A stretch of DNA of 34,745 bases from Lachnospiraceae bacterium (GTDB taxonomy: Bacteria; Bacillota; Clostridia; Lachnospirales; Lachnospiraceae): positions 1 to 34,745 of the forward strand of contig JAILFK010000063.1 of assembly GCA_024697595.1 (NCBI GenBank), read 5' to 3'. The notes beneath the pieces were generated by a model. The model had not been told where the DNA came from. It did no database searches and saw only the letters and a list, made by a program, of their open reading frames with translations. Below are positions 9,365 to 21,700 of the stretch, one piece after another. A program made the position numbers and the translations under genes. How positions within the stretch are numbered: position 1 is the stretch's first letter; every line of letters starts with the position of its first letter.

Positions 9365-10165
9365 ATGGTAGCAGTATTTATTGCTGTGCTGGTGGTTCTG
9401 ATATTTTTGATTTATTTCATAACTGTATCTATCAGAATCGTCGGCGAAAATGCAGAGAAAAAGATAAATGCATATTTTCTATCCAAGCTTGAAGATTACG
9501 ATAAAGACTTTAAAGACAAAATAAAGACACTTAACAAACTCCAGGAGCAAAAGGAAGAATTAGAAAGTCAGGTGGCTGTACTCGAGGCGGATCGGGCGGA
9601 ACTACAGGTTTCGAGATTTTATAAGCCCAGACCGGTTATTCGAGATACGTTTATTCCTATTGCTCATTATATTGATAACGGATTTTTTTCGGATTACAAA
9701 TATGCCAAAAAACTTCTTGATTTAAACAAGGAGGAGATAATCCGAACTGTTATGGAAAATAATCCCTATACTGGAGACTTAAAGAGATACCAGATAGCGG
9801 AGAGTTTGTTAAATTTATTGAATCCTCAAGCCATGTACGATATGGTCACCTTGCCTGGCGCTGATCAGATGCAGGTGTTTTTTCAAGGGCTGCAGGGTGA
9901 TGACATGAGTATGTTTTTGGAATATCTAAAAACAATGAAGCCCAATGAGGAGTTTCAGATTTTGGAATTTCATAAATGGTTGAGAAAAGTAAGTGAGCAG
10001 GAAGATCCATATCTTCATGTTTATATGGCTGAATTGGAAGATTATTCATATGTATCAGAGTATGTAGAGTGCTTTGTGGATGATAATGTGTGTGAGGGTA
10101 TAAGAATCGTATACCAGGGATTATTGTTTGATTATAGTATTTATGAATCGAGGAAGAGAAAGTGA
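9365..10165 (+). CDS. Membrane-anchored b/delta-like peripheral-stalk protein
   Basis: 266 aa, ATG 18 bases after the c gene with GGGAG upstream. One N-terminal TM helix (2-24) leads into a charged helix and coiled coil (about 28-82), the layout of an F-type b subunit. A helical domain (about 95-235) follows, and the protein ends with NVCEGIRIVYQGLLFDYSI (241-259), which resembles the last beta strands of delta/OSCP (GG-I-R-I-x-x-x-x-hydrophobic-D-x-S). I read it as a b-delta fusion holding the alpha/beta head to the membrane, as in the mycobacterial fusion but with a much shorter coil. Its position between c and alpha fits atp gene order. The delta part is based on a short match and could be wrong. 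It overlaps the alpha start by 4 bases. Confidence 0.65.
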   Translation: MVAVFIAVLVVLIFLIYFITVSIRIVGENAEKKINAYFLSKLEDYDKDFKDKIKTLNKLQEQKEELESQVAVLEADRAELQVSRFYKPRPVIRDTFIPIAHYIDNGFFSDYKYAKKLLDLNKEEIIRTVMENNPYTGDLKRYQIAESLLNLLNPQAMYDMVTLPGADQMQVFFQGLQGDDMSMFLEYLKTMKPNEEFQILEFHKWLRKVSEQEDPYLHVYMAELEDYSYVSEYVECFVDDNVCEGIRIVYQGLLFDYSIYESRKRK

Positions 10166-11487
10166 GCGAATTTGTCGAAAATCTAGTAAATGCAAAACTT
10201 CGAAATATGAAAGCTATGAGAAATATTTACGAGGTTGGATATGTATCAAAGGTGCAGGATTATATTATCGAAGTGGATGGACTTGAAAAGGTTGGATTTT
10301 ATGAGCGTGTGGTAATAGCCAATCATTCCATGGGTTATATTACTGCCATCGAGAGAAATAAGGTCAAGGTTGCTCTGTTGCAGCGCGCCTCTGAAATTTA
10401 TGTTGGGGACGAGGTTGTGACAACAGGCTTTGATTTTTGTGCTATGTATTCTAGATCAGAAATAGGTCATGTGGTTGATATTTTTGGCGAGGATAGACTA
10501 TTAGGCGAAAAGTTTGCCGAATTACATCCTTGCGATATTGAGACACCACCTATTCCTATCATGGATAGAGGTATTGTAAAGAGACCATTTTACACAGGAA
10601 TTGCAGGAATCGATCTTATTTACCCAATAGGATATGGACAGCGTCAGCTTATTATCGGAGATAAAAAGACAGGCAAGACACAGATTGCCATAGATACTAT
10701 AGTCAATCAAAAGGATCGAAATGTAATTTGTATTTATGTTGCCATCAATAAGACCAAGAAAAACATTCGTGAATTATATGACAGTTTGATGAAAAAAGGC
10801 GCCATGGAATACACCTTGATTTTGGCGGCATTCAATGATGATGAGCCACCGGTATCATACTTTACACCATATGCAGGTCTATCTATTGCGGAGCTGTATA
10901 TGAAGGAAGGCCATGACGTGCTTGTGGTTTTAGATGATTTAAAGTCTCATGCTGATATCCATAGAGAGATTAGTTTGCTTGCTGGAAAGACACCTGGACG
11001 TGATGCCTATCCACCAGATATTTTCTATACCCATTCTCGTATGTTAGAAAAGGGATGCCAGCATGCCAATGGAGGTTCTATCACAATTCTACCTATTGTT
11101 GAGACCAAAGGTGGAGATATTACAGATTACATTTCTACCAACATTATCTCCATCACAGATGGGCAGTTGGTGCTTTCGAGAAAGAATTTTGAAAAAGGTA
11201 TAAAGCCTGCTATAGATTACGGTCTTTCAGTATCACGTCTGGGTGGAGCTGTGCAGGATTTACATATGAAGAGACTTGGCGCCACGGTGCGACGTAAGTT
11301 CTTGAGCTATTTGGAAATGAAAGAGGTGTATCAGTTGGCCAATGTGGACGAGATGAGTTTGGAGATGAGAGAGTCTCTAGAAGAAGGTGAGAAGCTTCAG
11401 GAGAGATTTTTACAGTACAAATTCTCGCCACGTACACCTGCTGAGATACAGCGCGACTTCGAGGAGGTAGTAGGAGAAGTTGAATAA
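10162..11487 (+). CDS. F-type ATPase alpha subunit-like protein
   Basis: 441 aa, GTG start overlapping the previous stop. Family features in order: N-terminal barrel (EVGYVSKVQDYIIEVDGLE), P-loop GDKKTGKT (166-173), Walker B-like VLVVLDD (253-259), PGRDAYPPDIFYTHSRMLEKG, ISITDGQLVLS, and SVSRLGGAVQ with the arginine finger Arg359. It is about 60 residues shorter than usual, mostly in the C-terminal domain. The usual YVAIGQK next to the nucleotide is YVAINKT here, so the conserved Gln is lost. As in ordinary F1, this would be the non-catalytic partner that supplies Arg359 to beta. It is clearly divergent from housekeeping AtpA but not degenerate. Confidence 0.92.
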   Translation: MSEFVENLVNAKLRNMKAMRNIYEVGYVSKVQDYIIEVDGLEKVGFYERVVIANHSMGYITAIERNKVKVALLQRASEIYVGDEVVTTGFDFCAMYSRSEIGHVVDIFGEDRLLGEKFAELHPCDIETPPIPIMDRGIVKRPFYTGIAGIDLIYPIGYGQRQLIIGDKKTGKTQIAIDTIVNQKDRNVICIYVAINKTKKNIRELYDSLMKKGAMEYTLILAAFNDDEPPVSYFTPYAGLSIAELYMKEGHDVLVVLDDLKSHADIHREISLLAGKTPGRDAYPPDIFYTHSRMLEKGCQHANGGSITILPIVETKGGDITDYISTNIISITDGQLVLSRKNFEKGIKPAIDYGLSVSRLGGAVQDLHMKRLGATVRRKFLSYLEMKEVYQLANVDEMSLEMRESLEEGEKLQERFLQYKFSPRTPAEIQRDFEEVVGEVE

Positions 11488-12265
11488 TATTAGAGCGGTT
11501 GTCAAGGTTATGAATTTCCACTCCTTGCTTCGTGTAAATAAATCGCGAGATGATGCAAAAAAATACATCGCCATGGAAGAAATTCTGACCGAGATGATAG
11601 ACAGTATCATGAACAATAGAAATATCATATTGGATTCTAGAGCGTTGAAGGTCAACCCAGATAATCCTAAGCTTCATATCTACATCGGTAGTGATATGGG
11701 ATTTTGTGCCAACATCAACTCCCAGGTAAAAAGAGCCATGAGTGAGGCGGAGGGTGTCAATACAGAAAACATTATCATAGGGCGCAAACTTGTGGTTGGA
11801 CGAGATGTGGAGAGCATATTGTACCAGACAAGAGAGGAGTATGACTCTGATCCTTCTACTGTCCTTGGGATTATAGAGGATGCCATACGTACTAGAAAGT
11901 ATTCGAGCATTACTATTACCTACAATCATTATTACAATTCCTCAAATGTGGATATGGTGACAAAACAACTTTTTCCAATGGAAAAGACTGATAATAGTGA
12001 TGATCACAAAGAAGATTTTACCATTGAGGGCGATGCGGATGAGTTGCTACAGGATTTGATGGTGCTTTATTCTAAATATTTTATGGAGATTGCAGCCTCC
12101 ACTAGCTCGGCTGCGGAAAATATTAATAGACAGAGTGTGACAACTCAATCTCTTCACAAGATTGATGAGAGAGATGAGGTTAGAAAGATAGAAAATAGAC
12201 GTGCAGAAAACGATAAGAAGTTTGCAAAGGTTTTGAGTAGCTATACCAATACAATTGGTAGATAA
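11480..12265 (+). CDS. F-type ATPase gamma subunit-like protein (rotor shaft)
   Basis: 261 aa, TTG start at 11480 overlapping the alpha stop; TAGGAG lies just upstream. The gamma signatures are weak but correctly ordered: IRAVVKVMNFHSLLRVNKSRD at the N-terminus, resembling ITKAMxMVxxxKLRRA; IYIGSDMGFCANINSQV (about 68-84), resembling TSDRGLCGGFN; and a C-terminal helix from LYSKYFMEIAASTSSAAENIN to the end. It is about 25 residues shorter than usual and lacks part of the first helix. Position between alpha and beta is as in all F-type operons. The product would be the central stalk turning inside the alpha/beta ring. This is the most diverged soluble subunit, so its partner surfaces have probably changed. 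Confidence 0.82.
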   Translation: MNNIRAVVKVMNFHSLLRVNKSRDDAKKYIAMEEILTEMIDSIMNNRNIILDSRALKVNPDNPKLHIYIGSDMGFCANINSQVKRAMSEAEGVNTENIIIGRKLVVGRDVESILYQTREEYDSDPSTVLGIIEDAIRTRKYSSITITYNHYYNSSNVDMVTKQLFPMEKTDNSDDHKEDFTIEGDADELLQDLMVLYSKYFMEIAASTSSAAENINRQSVTTQSLHKIDERDEVRKIENRRAENDKKFAKVLSSYTNTIGR

Positions 12266-12287
12266 GTCAGAAAGGGTTTTTTGATAA

Positions 12288-14133
<1,846 letters not shown>

Positions 14134-14139
14134 GAGTAA

Positions 14140-14850
14140 GTGTTAGATTTTTTTTATGCGGTTATTGATCAAATCATATTATTTAGAATTACTGTAATTG
14201 TGACTATTATAGGAGTTTTAATTATATTGGCTTTATTTTTGACGGTAACTGCGCGCTTTAATTGGCTCAGTAGAAATATTCGAATAATAGGTTTTTGTTA
14301 TGCCATGAGACGCAAGGATGCAATGATGATTTCAGTGTGCTTGCTCAAGTTTTTTTTGGCCATATCATTGTTTTTTTATCAAGGGCATATATATTCCATA
14401 CATATGGTGGCATATGGTGCGCTGACTATTACTTATATTGTTATGAGGCGAACAGTAAAAGATATGTTGGTGTCTCTGTTTAATGGCGCTGTCATTATGG
14501 CATCACTTTATCTGGCCAATTTTTTGATTTCTTATCTGGTAAATATTTATCATGACAATATGATTATGGCTCTCTTGGTATGCCTTATTGTATTTATAGC
14601 GTTGTATACAATTTACGATATGATTTGGTGCATTATGCACATAGTCACTCAAAGAGATAAAAAGGATAGAGGCTATGGAGCAGATGATGATATAGATCCT
14701 GATACTATGGGCTATATAAGGGATAAAATAGATGAAAAATTACCAGGAATAAAGGGCGCTATGAGAAATATTAGTAAGCGTGCCCAGACCACGAAATTAG
14801 CGAAGGTGACAGAGCAATGTTTAAAAAAGATAAGAAAAGCAAAGAGATAA
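14140..14850 (+). CDS. Five-TM membrane protein of the ATPase cluster, unrecognised family
   Basis: 236 aa, GTG start at 14140, 6 bases after epsilon, with TAGGAG upstream. Predicted helices are at about 13-36, 62-80, 86-103, 112-134 and 141-167, followed by a basic cytoplasmic tail of about 65 residues. It occupies the place where a membrane stator would be needed, but I see no subunit-a signature (no amphipathic helix with the essential Arg and its Asn/His neighbours); charged residues near membrane segments are Arg16, Lys70, Arg103-Arg104 and Asp160. It could replace subunit a as the anchor against which the c ring turns, or connect the motor to surface proteins. The function is inferred from position only. 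It overlaps the next gene by 34 bases. Confidence 0.7.
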   Translation: MLDFFYAVIDQIILFRITVIVTIIGVLIILALFLTVTARFNWLSRNIRIIGFCYAMRRKDAMMISVCLLKFFLAISLFFYQGHIYSIHMVAYGALTITYIVMRRTVKDMLVSLFNGAVIMASLYLANFLISYLVNIYHDNMIMALLVCLIVFIALYTIYDMIWCIMHIVTQRDKKDRGYGADDDIDPDTMGYIRDKIDEKLPGIKGAMRNISKRAQTTKLAKVTEQCLKKIRKAKR

Positions 14851-15698
14851 CAGAAGCTTTATCAGAAGAGAATAAAGAACCAGGGGAAAATCAAGATGTA
14901 GACCAAGATGCTGTTGAGGCTAAGTTAGAAAAACTTGCTCAGATACGAGAGCGACTCAGCAGGATAGGATTGGCCAAAAAAATTGGTCAGTATATTGGTG
15001 AGAAGACCATAAAGAAAGTTTATATGGGATTGACAGTTGTCCTTGCACTTGTGGTGGTTGTTATTGCCGTTACTTATAGAGAGAAATTGACTTCCTTTAG
15101 ACCGGGGTGTGAGACATATCAGGTTATGGGAACAATAGAAATTGATTACGACAAAACAGCTCAGATGCATTTGACAGATGATGACGTAGTTATAAATGAT
15201 AAAAATGGCTCCACAGAGTCCACAGGTACACCTCTTATATATCCTGATAGTGATAAATTGACTATGATGGAGGATATGCTTTGGATAAATCCAAGAGAGG
15301 GGACGGAAGTCAGTAGGGTAAATACATTTACCACTATAGAGGAGAGTGCAGGAAGAGTTACTTATTCTAGAAATAAGAAGATGGCCCAGACGGCAGGAGG
15401 CTTCTTGTATGATGGGCGTGACAGATATGTATTCCTTGAAGCAGTAGATTTGAAAGTTGGTGAAGATGAAATCAAACTACCTCCGCTGTCATATATTGTT
15501 GTGCGACGAGGTGATTGTATTGAGTATTACAATGCGGGAACTGGCGAAGATAAGAGTATAAGTTTGCTGGGAAATGTTGTTACTGCAAAAAATAAAGACT
15601 ATTGTTTGGATGCCACCAAGGGTGTGATTATTATAAAAAATAATGAGTATCTATTGTATGAGGATGTGGCCAGTGTGGATCCGATGAAGATGAAATAG
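14817..15698 (+). CDS. Single-TM protein with the shared extracellular domain
   Basis: 293 aa. A charged cytoplasmic N-terminus (1-66, partly helical: AVEAKLEKLAQIRERLSRIG) leads to one TM helix (about 68-88) and an extracellular beta-rich domain (about 100-293). That domain aligns by eye with the juxtamembrane regions of the three large surface proteins: YVFLEAVDLKVGEDEIKLPP (204-223) against YMLLSPSVVLHIGGQDVKFS in the 2258-aa protein, and its last 35 residues against residues just before the glycine rod in the 526-aa protein. It has the domain but no fibre, and is the only member with a substantial cytoplasmic part. I infer an adaptor that joins motor and fibres through like-with-like contact. 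No known family recognised. Confidence 0.75.
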   Translation: MFKKDKKSKEITEALSEENKEPGENQDVDQDAVEAKLEKLAQIRERLSRIGLAKKIGQYIGEKTIKKVYMGLTVVLALVVVVIAVTYREKLTSFRPGCETYQVMGTIEIDYDKTAQMHLTDDDVVINDKNGSTESTGTPLIYPDSDKLTMMEDMLWINPREGTEVSRVNTFTTIEESAGRVTYSRNKKMAQTAGGFLYDGRDRYVFLEAVDLKVGEDEIKLPPLSYIVVRRGDCIEYYNAGTGEDKSISLLGNVVTAKNKDYCLDATKGVIIIKNNEYLLYEDVASVDPMKMK

Positions 15699-15748
15699 AT
15701 GCTTTTTTGAGACTTGCAATATTTTGATTCCATGGAGATGAAATAGAT
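15681..15748 (+). repeat. Imperfect direct repeat at the gene junction
   Basis: CCGATGAAGATGAAATAGAT (15681-15700, the end of the single-TM gene including its stop) recurs as CCATGGAGATGAAATAGAT (15730-15748) with one gap and one mismatch. The second copy supplies the GGAGAT Shine-Dalgarno of the 3517-aa gene. It looks like a short duplication of the gene end. Confidence 0.6.
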
Positions 15749-15749
15749 T

Positions 15750-18700
15750 ATGAAAAAGGGTTGGTTTTTGCTGGGAGTAGTAGCCATAGGGTTGCTTCTT
15801 CTGTTACAAACTAGATACAAAGACTATACTACAGTTGTAGATGATGGATACGCTGTGCCTGCTGAGCAGGTAGAGCGCTTTCTCTATGCCGATCCGGATA
15901 CAAAAATTACTGATGATAGAGTGGAATTATGCAAATTTAAAGCTGATGGCCAGATATATTCCAGAGGAGATTCTTTTTACATAGGTGAAGATAAGGCGAA
16001 AATAGATTTGAAATACCCTATGTATATAAATTCTGGCGAGGGAATTCGTATAAATCACAACGAAGGAAGTTTATATGACTTGGGTTTTAATCCGCGTGAA
16101 ACTATTCCGGGAATGGCTGTTATCGGTGGAGTTGCCTACAATTCTGGGGGAGAGAGAGCGGATGCAACTACATTTACATTTTATCAAATAGGAGATGGAA
16201 TATTTATAAATTTAGTGCCATTTACTTATAATGATGGCGAGAAAGACAGGGAAATCAAGGCTGACTCTATATGCTACTTCACAGAAAATTATATGACATA
16301 TATGGAGTATGACGATGGTGAGTTGGTTTATCAGATAGCCAAAAATCTTTCGTCGGATATGGTGATGGGGTATAAGGACGAGGATGGTCGTGGATATGAC
16401 ATCGCATACTCTGATATGTTAAAGCGTCTAGGTGTTATTTCAGACAAGGAGTTTGGTCCGGGAGTGCCTGTTGATCCACAGACATTTATGGAAGGAAACA
16501 ATATAGAGGCCACAGAAGATGAGGAGGAAGATTCCAAGACATCTACTGCTAAACCTGCTGTGGAAGACCAGGGTGAGCCAGAACAGCCAGAACCAGCGGC
16601 GGCTCCTACAGGGGTTGAGGTAAATCAGAATACAAATACCAGCGAAGAGGCGGCGCCTAGGACAATTCCGGAAGGTGAGAATAGAGGTGTAAGGCCAGAT
16701 AGTGCTAGACCGGACAAAACTCCAGCCCAACCGAGAGAGAAAGATGAGTTGACCTATGTAGAGCCTGTGGTAACTGTGAAAAATATTACTGCAGGAGTCT
16801 ATAGAATCAGCACAGAGATGACGGTCTATGACCCTACAACTCGTATAGATCAGTTTAATAAAGTTCAGATTGAATACTATGAAGTCAATCCTGGTGATAA
16901 CAGTGAGAAATTGGTATATCGTCAGTTTACAACCTCATCAAGAGGTGTTGTAGCTGGTGAGGGAAACATCAAGCCTGATACATCTTACAGAGTTAAGATA
17001 TACTATAGTTACAAGGATGAGGAGGGTGTATCTCACCAGGTAATAAAAACAGATGACACATATGTGACTACAGGTTCTGTATCAGAGGTGGGGCAGGTAG
17101 CTCTAAAGACGGGAAGTGAAGGCAATGTCCGATATAATCACATTCCTGTATATTATGATACTTATTTGCAGTTGGTAAATATGACTTGTGATGCGGATGC
17201 TACTGATGCGGAAGCATTATATGGAATTAATTCTAAAAGTGGAATTACTGTGACTGTAAAATCAGGAAACAAGACATTTAAAAAGGATTTATCAGGTTCT
17301 GAAATCTCAAACTTCAAGAGGGGGACGGTTATATCTATGGATTCTGTCCATACATTATCGCCGAATAGTTCTTATACATATGAGATCACAGCCAAGGATT
17401 TCTTTGGAAATGATATAGTCCTGACTAATAATACTGGTTCCTTTGATACATGTAAATCAAGACCGACTGGAACAATAGATTTAGAGCATAACTCTATCGG
17501 AGACGTGAGATTGAAGTTTGCTCTCAGTGATGAAGAGGAATCTATTGTGACAAATGCCAATGGAGAAAAGGATATCTACCTGGTGGTTTCTGCTCAGGCG
17601 GAAGATAGATATGCTATGGAAAATACAACTCTATGGGAGGCCTGCCAGGATTATATAGACAATGGAAACAAGAGAGTTAGAGCAGATGAAGCCTCGGGAA
17701 GAGCTGAGGGGCAGATCCATTGGTTGTATAAGATGAAGCCGTCTGAGTATTTAAATTCTTCAGGGGAAGTGGAGTTTTCTAATTTTGAAAAAACTATAAA
17801 GGATTTGGATTTAAATCACCGCTATTATGTATATATTTTGACAGATTATGATCTCAATAATAATGGGGGTGTTGTTTCTCATGGAATTTCTGGAGATTTA
17901 AATTTTAGAACAGAATCAATCTCCGCTCTTGGAATAGCCAATATAGTTTTGACTTACAACGAGGTTGGTCATGAGTATGCTGACATTACATACAGAATGA
18001 ACACCACTACCACAGCGGAAGATCTTCGAGATTTGGTTACCTCTATCAAGTTTGATGTTGTGAGTACAGACGGGGATGAGCCAGCTGTGATTGCCACCAC
18101 TGAAGTCCCAACAACAGCAGCGTCGGGGGAGACAGACCTTGATGCCTTTGTGGAGAGAAATGGTGCCACCCACGGAGATATAACCTCGAGGGTCACTGGA
18201 TTAGAGAGTATGACCACTTATAAGGTGAAACCAACCGTTGTGGTTACATACAATCAAAAGGAATATGAGGTGGATGTAAATGTAAACAAGGATACATTTA
18301 CCACCTGCAAAACTCCTGCCACAGTGGAGGTTACAAATGTGCTTTTAGCCGGTGGAACCTTGGATTTTGATGTGATAGTAAAAGATCCAGACGGCTCTAT
18401 AATCGGCAATTCCAGTGATTATGTGCTGGTAAATATTTACAACAGTAGAAATAGTTTTGTAAAGGCTCTACGAATCGAAAAGAATAAGCAACTTAATGAG
18501 ACTATAACTGGACTTGATGTGGGCATGGCATATACTCTGTCTTTTATTGCGGTGGATTACAATGAAGGATTTACCAATGCAACTTATGTATCCAATAAGA
18601 AAATTGGGGAATACAAGGCGGACAATCCGATTAATCTGTCAGGCAAGGTGCAGTTGGAGAGTTTAGATGACAGCAGTCAGGCCAAGATAAATGTTGATAT

Positions 18701-21700
18701 ACATGATGGCTCAAACCAGCTAAATGGTGCGCCATACAATTTGCGAATTTATAGAGATGATGAGGATGTAACAGCGGAGTATGGAACAGCCTCTACATCA
18801 ATATCGGGATACTCTTATGTCTCTGGAACAAGAGATATCAGCGACACCAGATTTTATGCCCTTCAAAAAGGTGATTATCAGTACAAATTTCAGTTGTGGG
18901 TGACCTTGGCAGGTAAGGAGTTAGTGTTGGATGAATTAACATTTACCACAGAGGCTCCTATTGAAAATATTAGTTCAGAGTACGCTTTTATAGATGCGAT
19001 TAAAAATAATCCAAGCGGCAAATATTGTGTAACCGCAGATTTAGATTTTGGTAAGACCAGTGAGAAGATATATAAGGAGTGGAAGGTGGACGAAAATGGT
19101 GCCATTGAAAGAGATGACAATGGTGCTAGATTGCCAGCTACTGATTCCACACCGTCATATTCTCCAAATGATGTCACAAGTATATTCAATGGATCTGTGG
19201 ATTTTCAGGGATATACCTTGCGATATGTGGTGAATAAAAATGCGGGAGGAATCTTTTCGAATATCGGACCTTCTGGTGAAATTTATAATTTAGATTTCCA
19301 GGTGGGAAACGAAGCTACTTTGGTTAATAACACAAGGGGCGCTTTGTGTAATGTAAACTATGGAAATATTCATGATATTCATGTGCGTTACATAGGTGGA
19401 GATGCACTACAGCACAATGGATATGGCCTTATTACATCGAGAAATGCAGCCAGTGGTACCATCGAGAGATTTGTTGTTGCCAACACCCCTGAGGTGGCTG
19501 AAAATTCAGAAGAGACCAAGATGGGATTTACTGCAAGAGCTAGTGCTGGATTGGTGTGCTACCAAAATTATGGTGTGCTTAGAAACGGATACGTATATGG
19601 CGATGATATTTATTCGGCGGTGGGAACCACTTCAGTTGGTGGTAACCTGCAAATAGGTGGTGTAGCAGGTAGAAATGAGTCTACAGGACAGTTATACAAT
19701 GTATATTCTCTGGTAAATATTATTGTGGCAAACCCTAGCGAGTCCACAACGGAAGCAGAAAATGCCAGATATGGTTCTGTTGTAGGTTATGCTGAGGGAA
19801 ATGTACATAACATTTACGGTGTAGGAATATCAAAATATAATGCGGCCTACAATAATAAGGAATTTAATGAGGAACAAGTGGGCCCTGTAATAGGTTATGT
19901 CAACATGAAGAATCAAAATAATGTGAATGTGTACTATTACAATAATGATTCATATGACTTTGTAAATGACAAGGCCCAAAGTTTAACAACCGCAGCGTCA
20001 TTAAATGACTACAGCTGGCAAAACATGGTTTTGGGAAGTCAGTTTGATACTGACCCAGTAGCTGTTGGATATTATCCACATGTGAATCTCTCATCGGAGT
20101 TGCCAGAGCAGGAGTATATAGAATTGCCGACTGTAAGTGCTGTAAGTGGATTGCAGTTGATTTCTGCCAATGTTACTTCGGTAGATTCTGAAAATAATAC
20201 GGCTCAGGTGCAGTTTAGATTTGCAAATCCGAAAAATGCAACTATAGCTTCAGTGACTATAGATGATTTAACAACCACCCTTGATCCGCAGTCCTCAGTG
20301 AGCAAGGATGGATATACAACCATAAATGGTACGGTTTCAAATCCGACTAAGTATCTCTCATCTTATGGAATAAGCAGTGTGGGATATGTGCAAAACAAGG
20401 CTAATCAATCCCTGCGATTTACGGTGAAACCGCAGCTGTCTGTTGATTTTTATCGTGAGATCAAGACGCCAGACGATTGGTATAACTATGTGGTGAAGTC
20501 ACCATTAGAGAATGCTAGATTAGGTGCTGATATTGATTTTACTGGTGTCGCTCCTAATAGAATATACGTGTCATCGGATTACAAGGGTAAGCTTGATGGC
20601 GGCACAAAACCAGGATGTTCCTATGGATATTCTCTGAAAAATATTGATATTGAAATCAGCTCAAAATATAGATTCTATCCTGCTGTATTTAAAAAGGTAT
20701 ACGGTGAAGTGAAAAACGTTGTAGTGGAAGACATGACTTTAAATTCTGTGGGATATCCAAGTGGAAGTTACAATTACTGTGGCTTTGTGGGAATCAACGT
20801 GGGAACTGTTCAAAACTGCCATATAAGAGGAGCGGATATATCGGCTTACGGTTATGTGGGCTCTTTGGTAGGTTATTCTGATGTCAGTTCAGAGATAATT
20901 GATTCAAGTTGTAATGATGTGAAAATAGTTTACAAGGAACCTGATAATATCAACACCACAGCGGAAGTGGGTGCCTTGGTGGGAAGAGCAAATTTGAGCC
21001 GTGTATCTAATTGCTATTCTAGAAAGGGCGACATAACCGTAGAGGAGTGCATGGTTTCTAATGGTATCGGAGGAGTTATCGGTCGAAGTTACTATGCATC
21101 GATCGATGGAGTTTACGGTACTGGAAATATTGATGCTCGTTGTATCAACCTAGGTGGAATTATTGGAATGCACGAGGCGGACAATGCCAGAAACCAGTTG
21201 ACCAATTTGGTGGCCAATGTGAATCTCAAGGGCTATCAGGACAGTATGGGTGGCATTATCGGAAATCTAAATTTGGGCAGTACCTTGACGGAGCGCAACA
21301 ATATGACAGGCGTAAGTTTCGGTAGTGTGTACTGTACCAATACCGGCGCAGAAGGTATTTCTTCCACCATAGGATTTTTGGAAAATGTAACTGGTAAATT
21401 CTACGGAAGTGATTTCCAGTTGTTAAATGGTACAAGTCCAATCAATCCTGATACAGGGGAGGATATGGATGAAAATACATTTGCCAGAATCACTTATGCC
21501 CAGGCGAAAGATCCTGCCACATATAGAAGTGCAGAACTTTTAAATATGGGAAATGTATACGATTATTCGGTTGTATCATCTGGATATATGCCAAAGTTGT
21601 ATTATGAGGGAACCAACAAGGTATTACCTTTCCAGGATGAAAATATCTCCATTGCCACAGAGACATACAAGGGAGATTTGAAGGTGATTCAGGCCAAGAA

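Noticed and set aside
11210-11929. 239-aa open frame on the - strand
   Set aside because: It lies opposite the conserved end of alpha and the start of gamma, has no plausible ribosome-binding site and shows no recognisable motif; a shadow frame.
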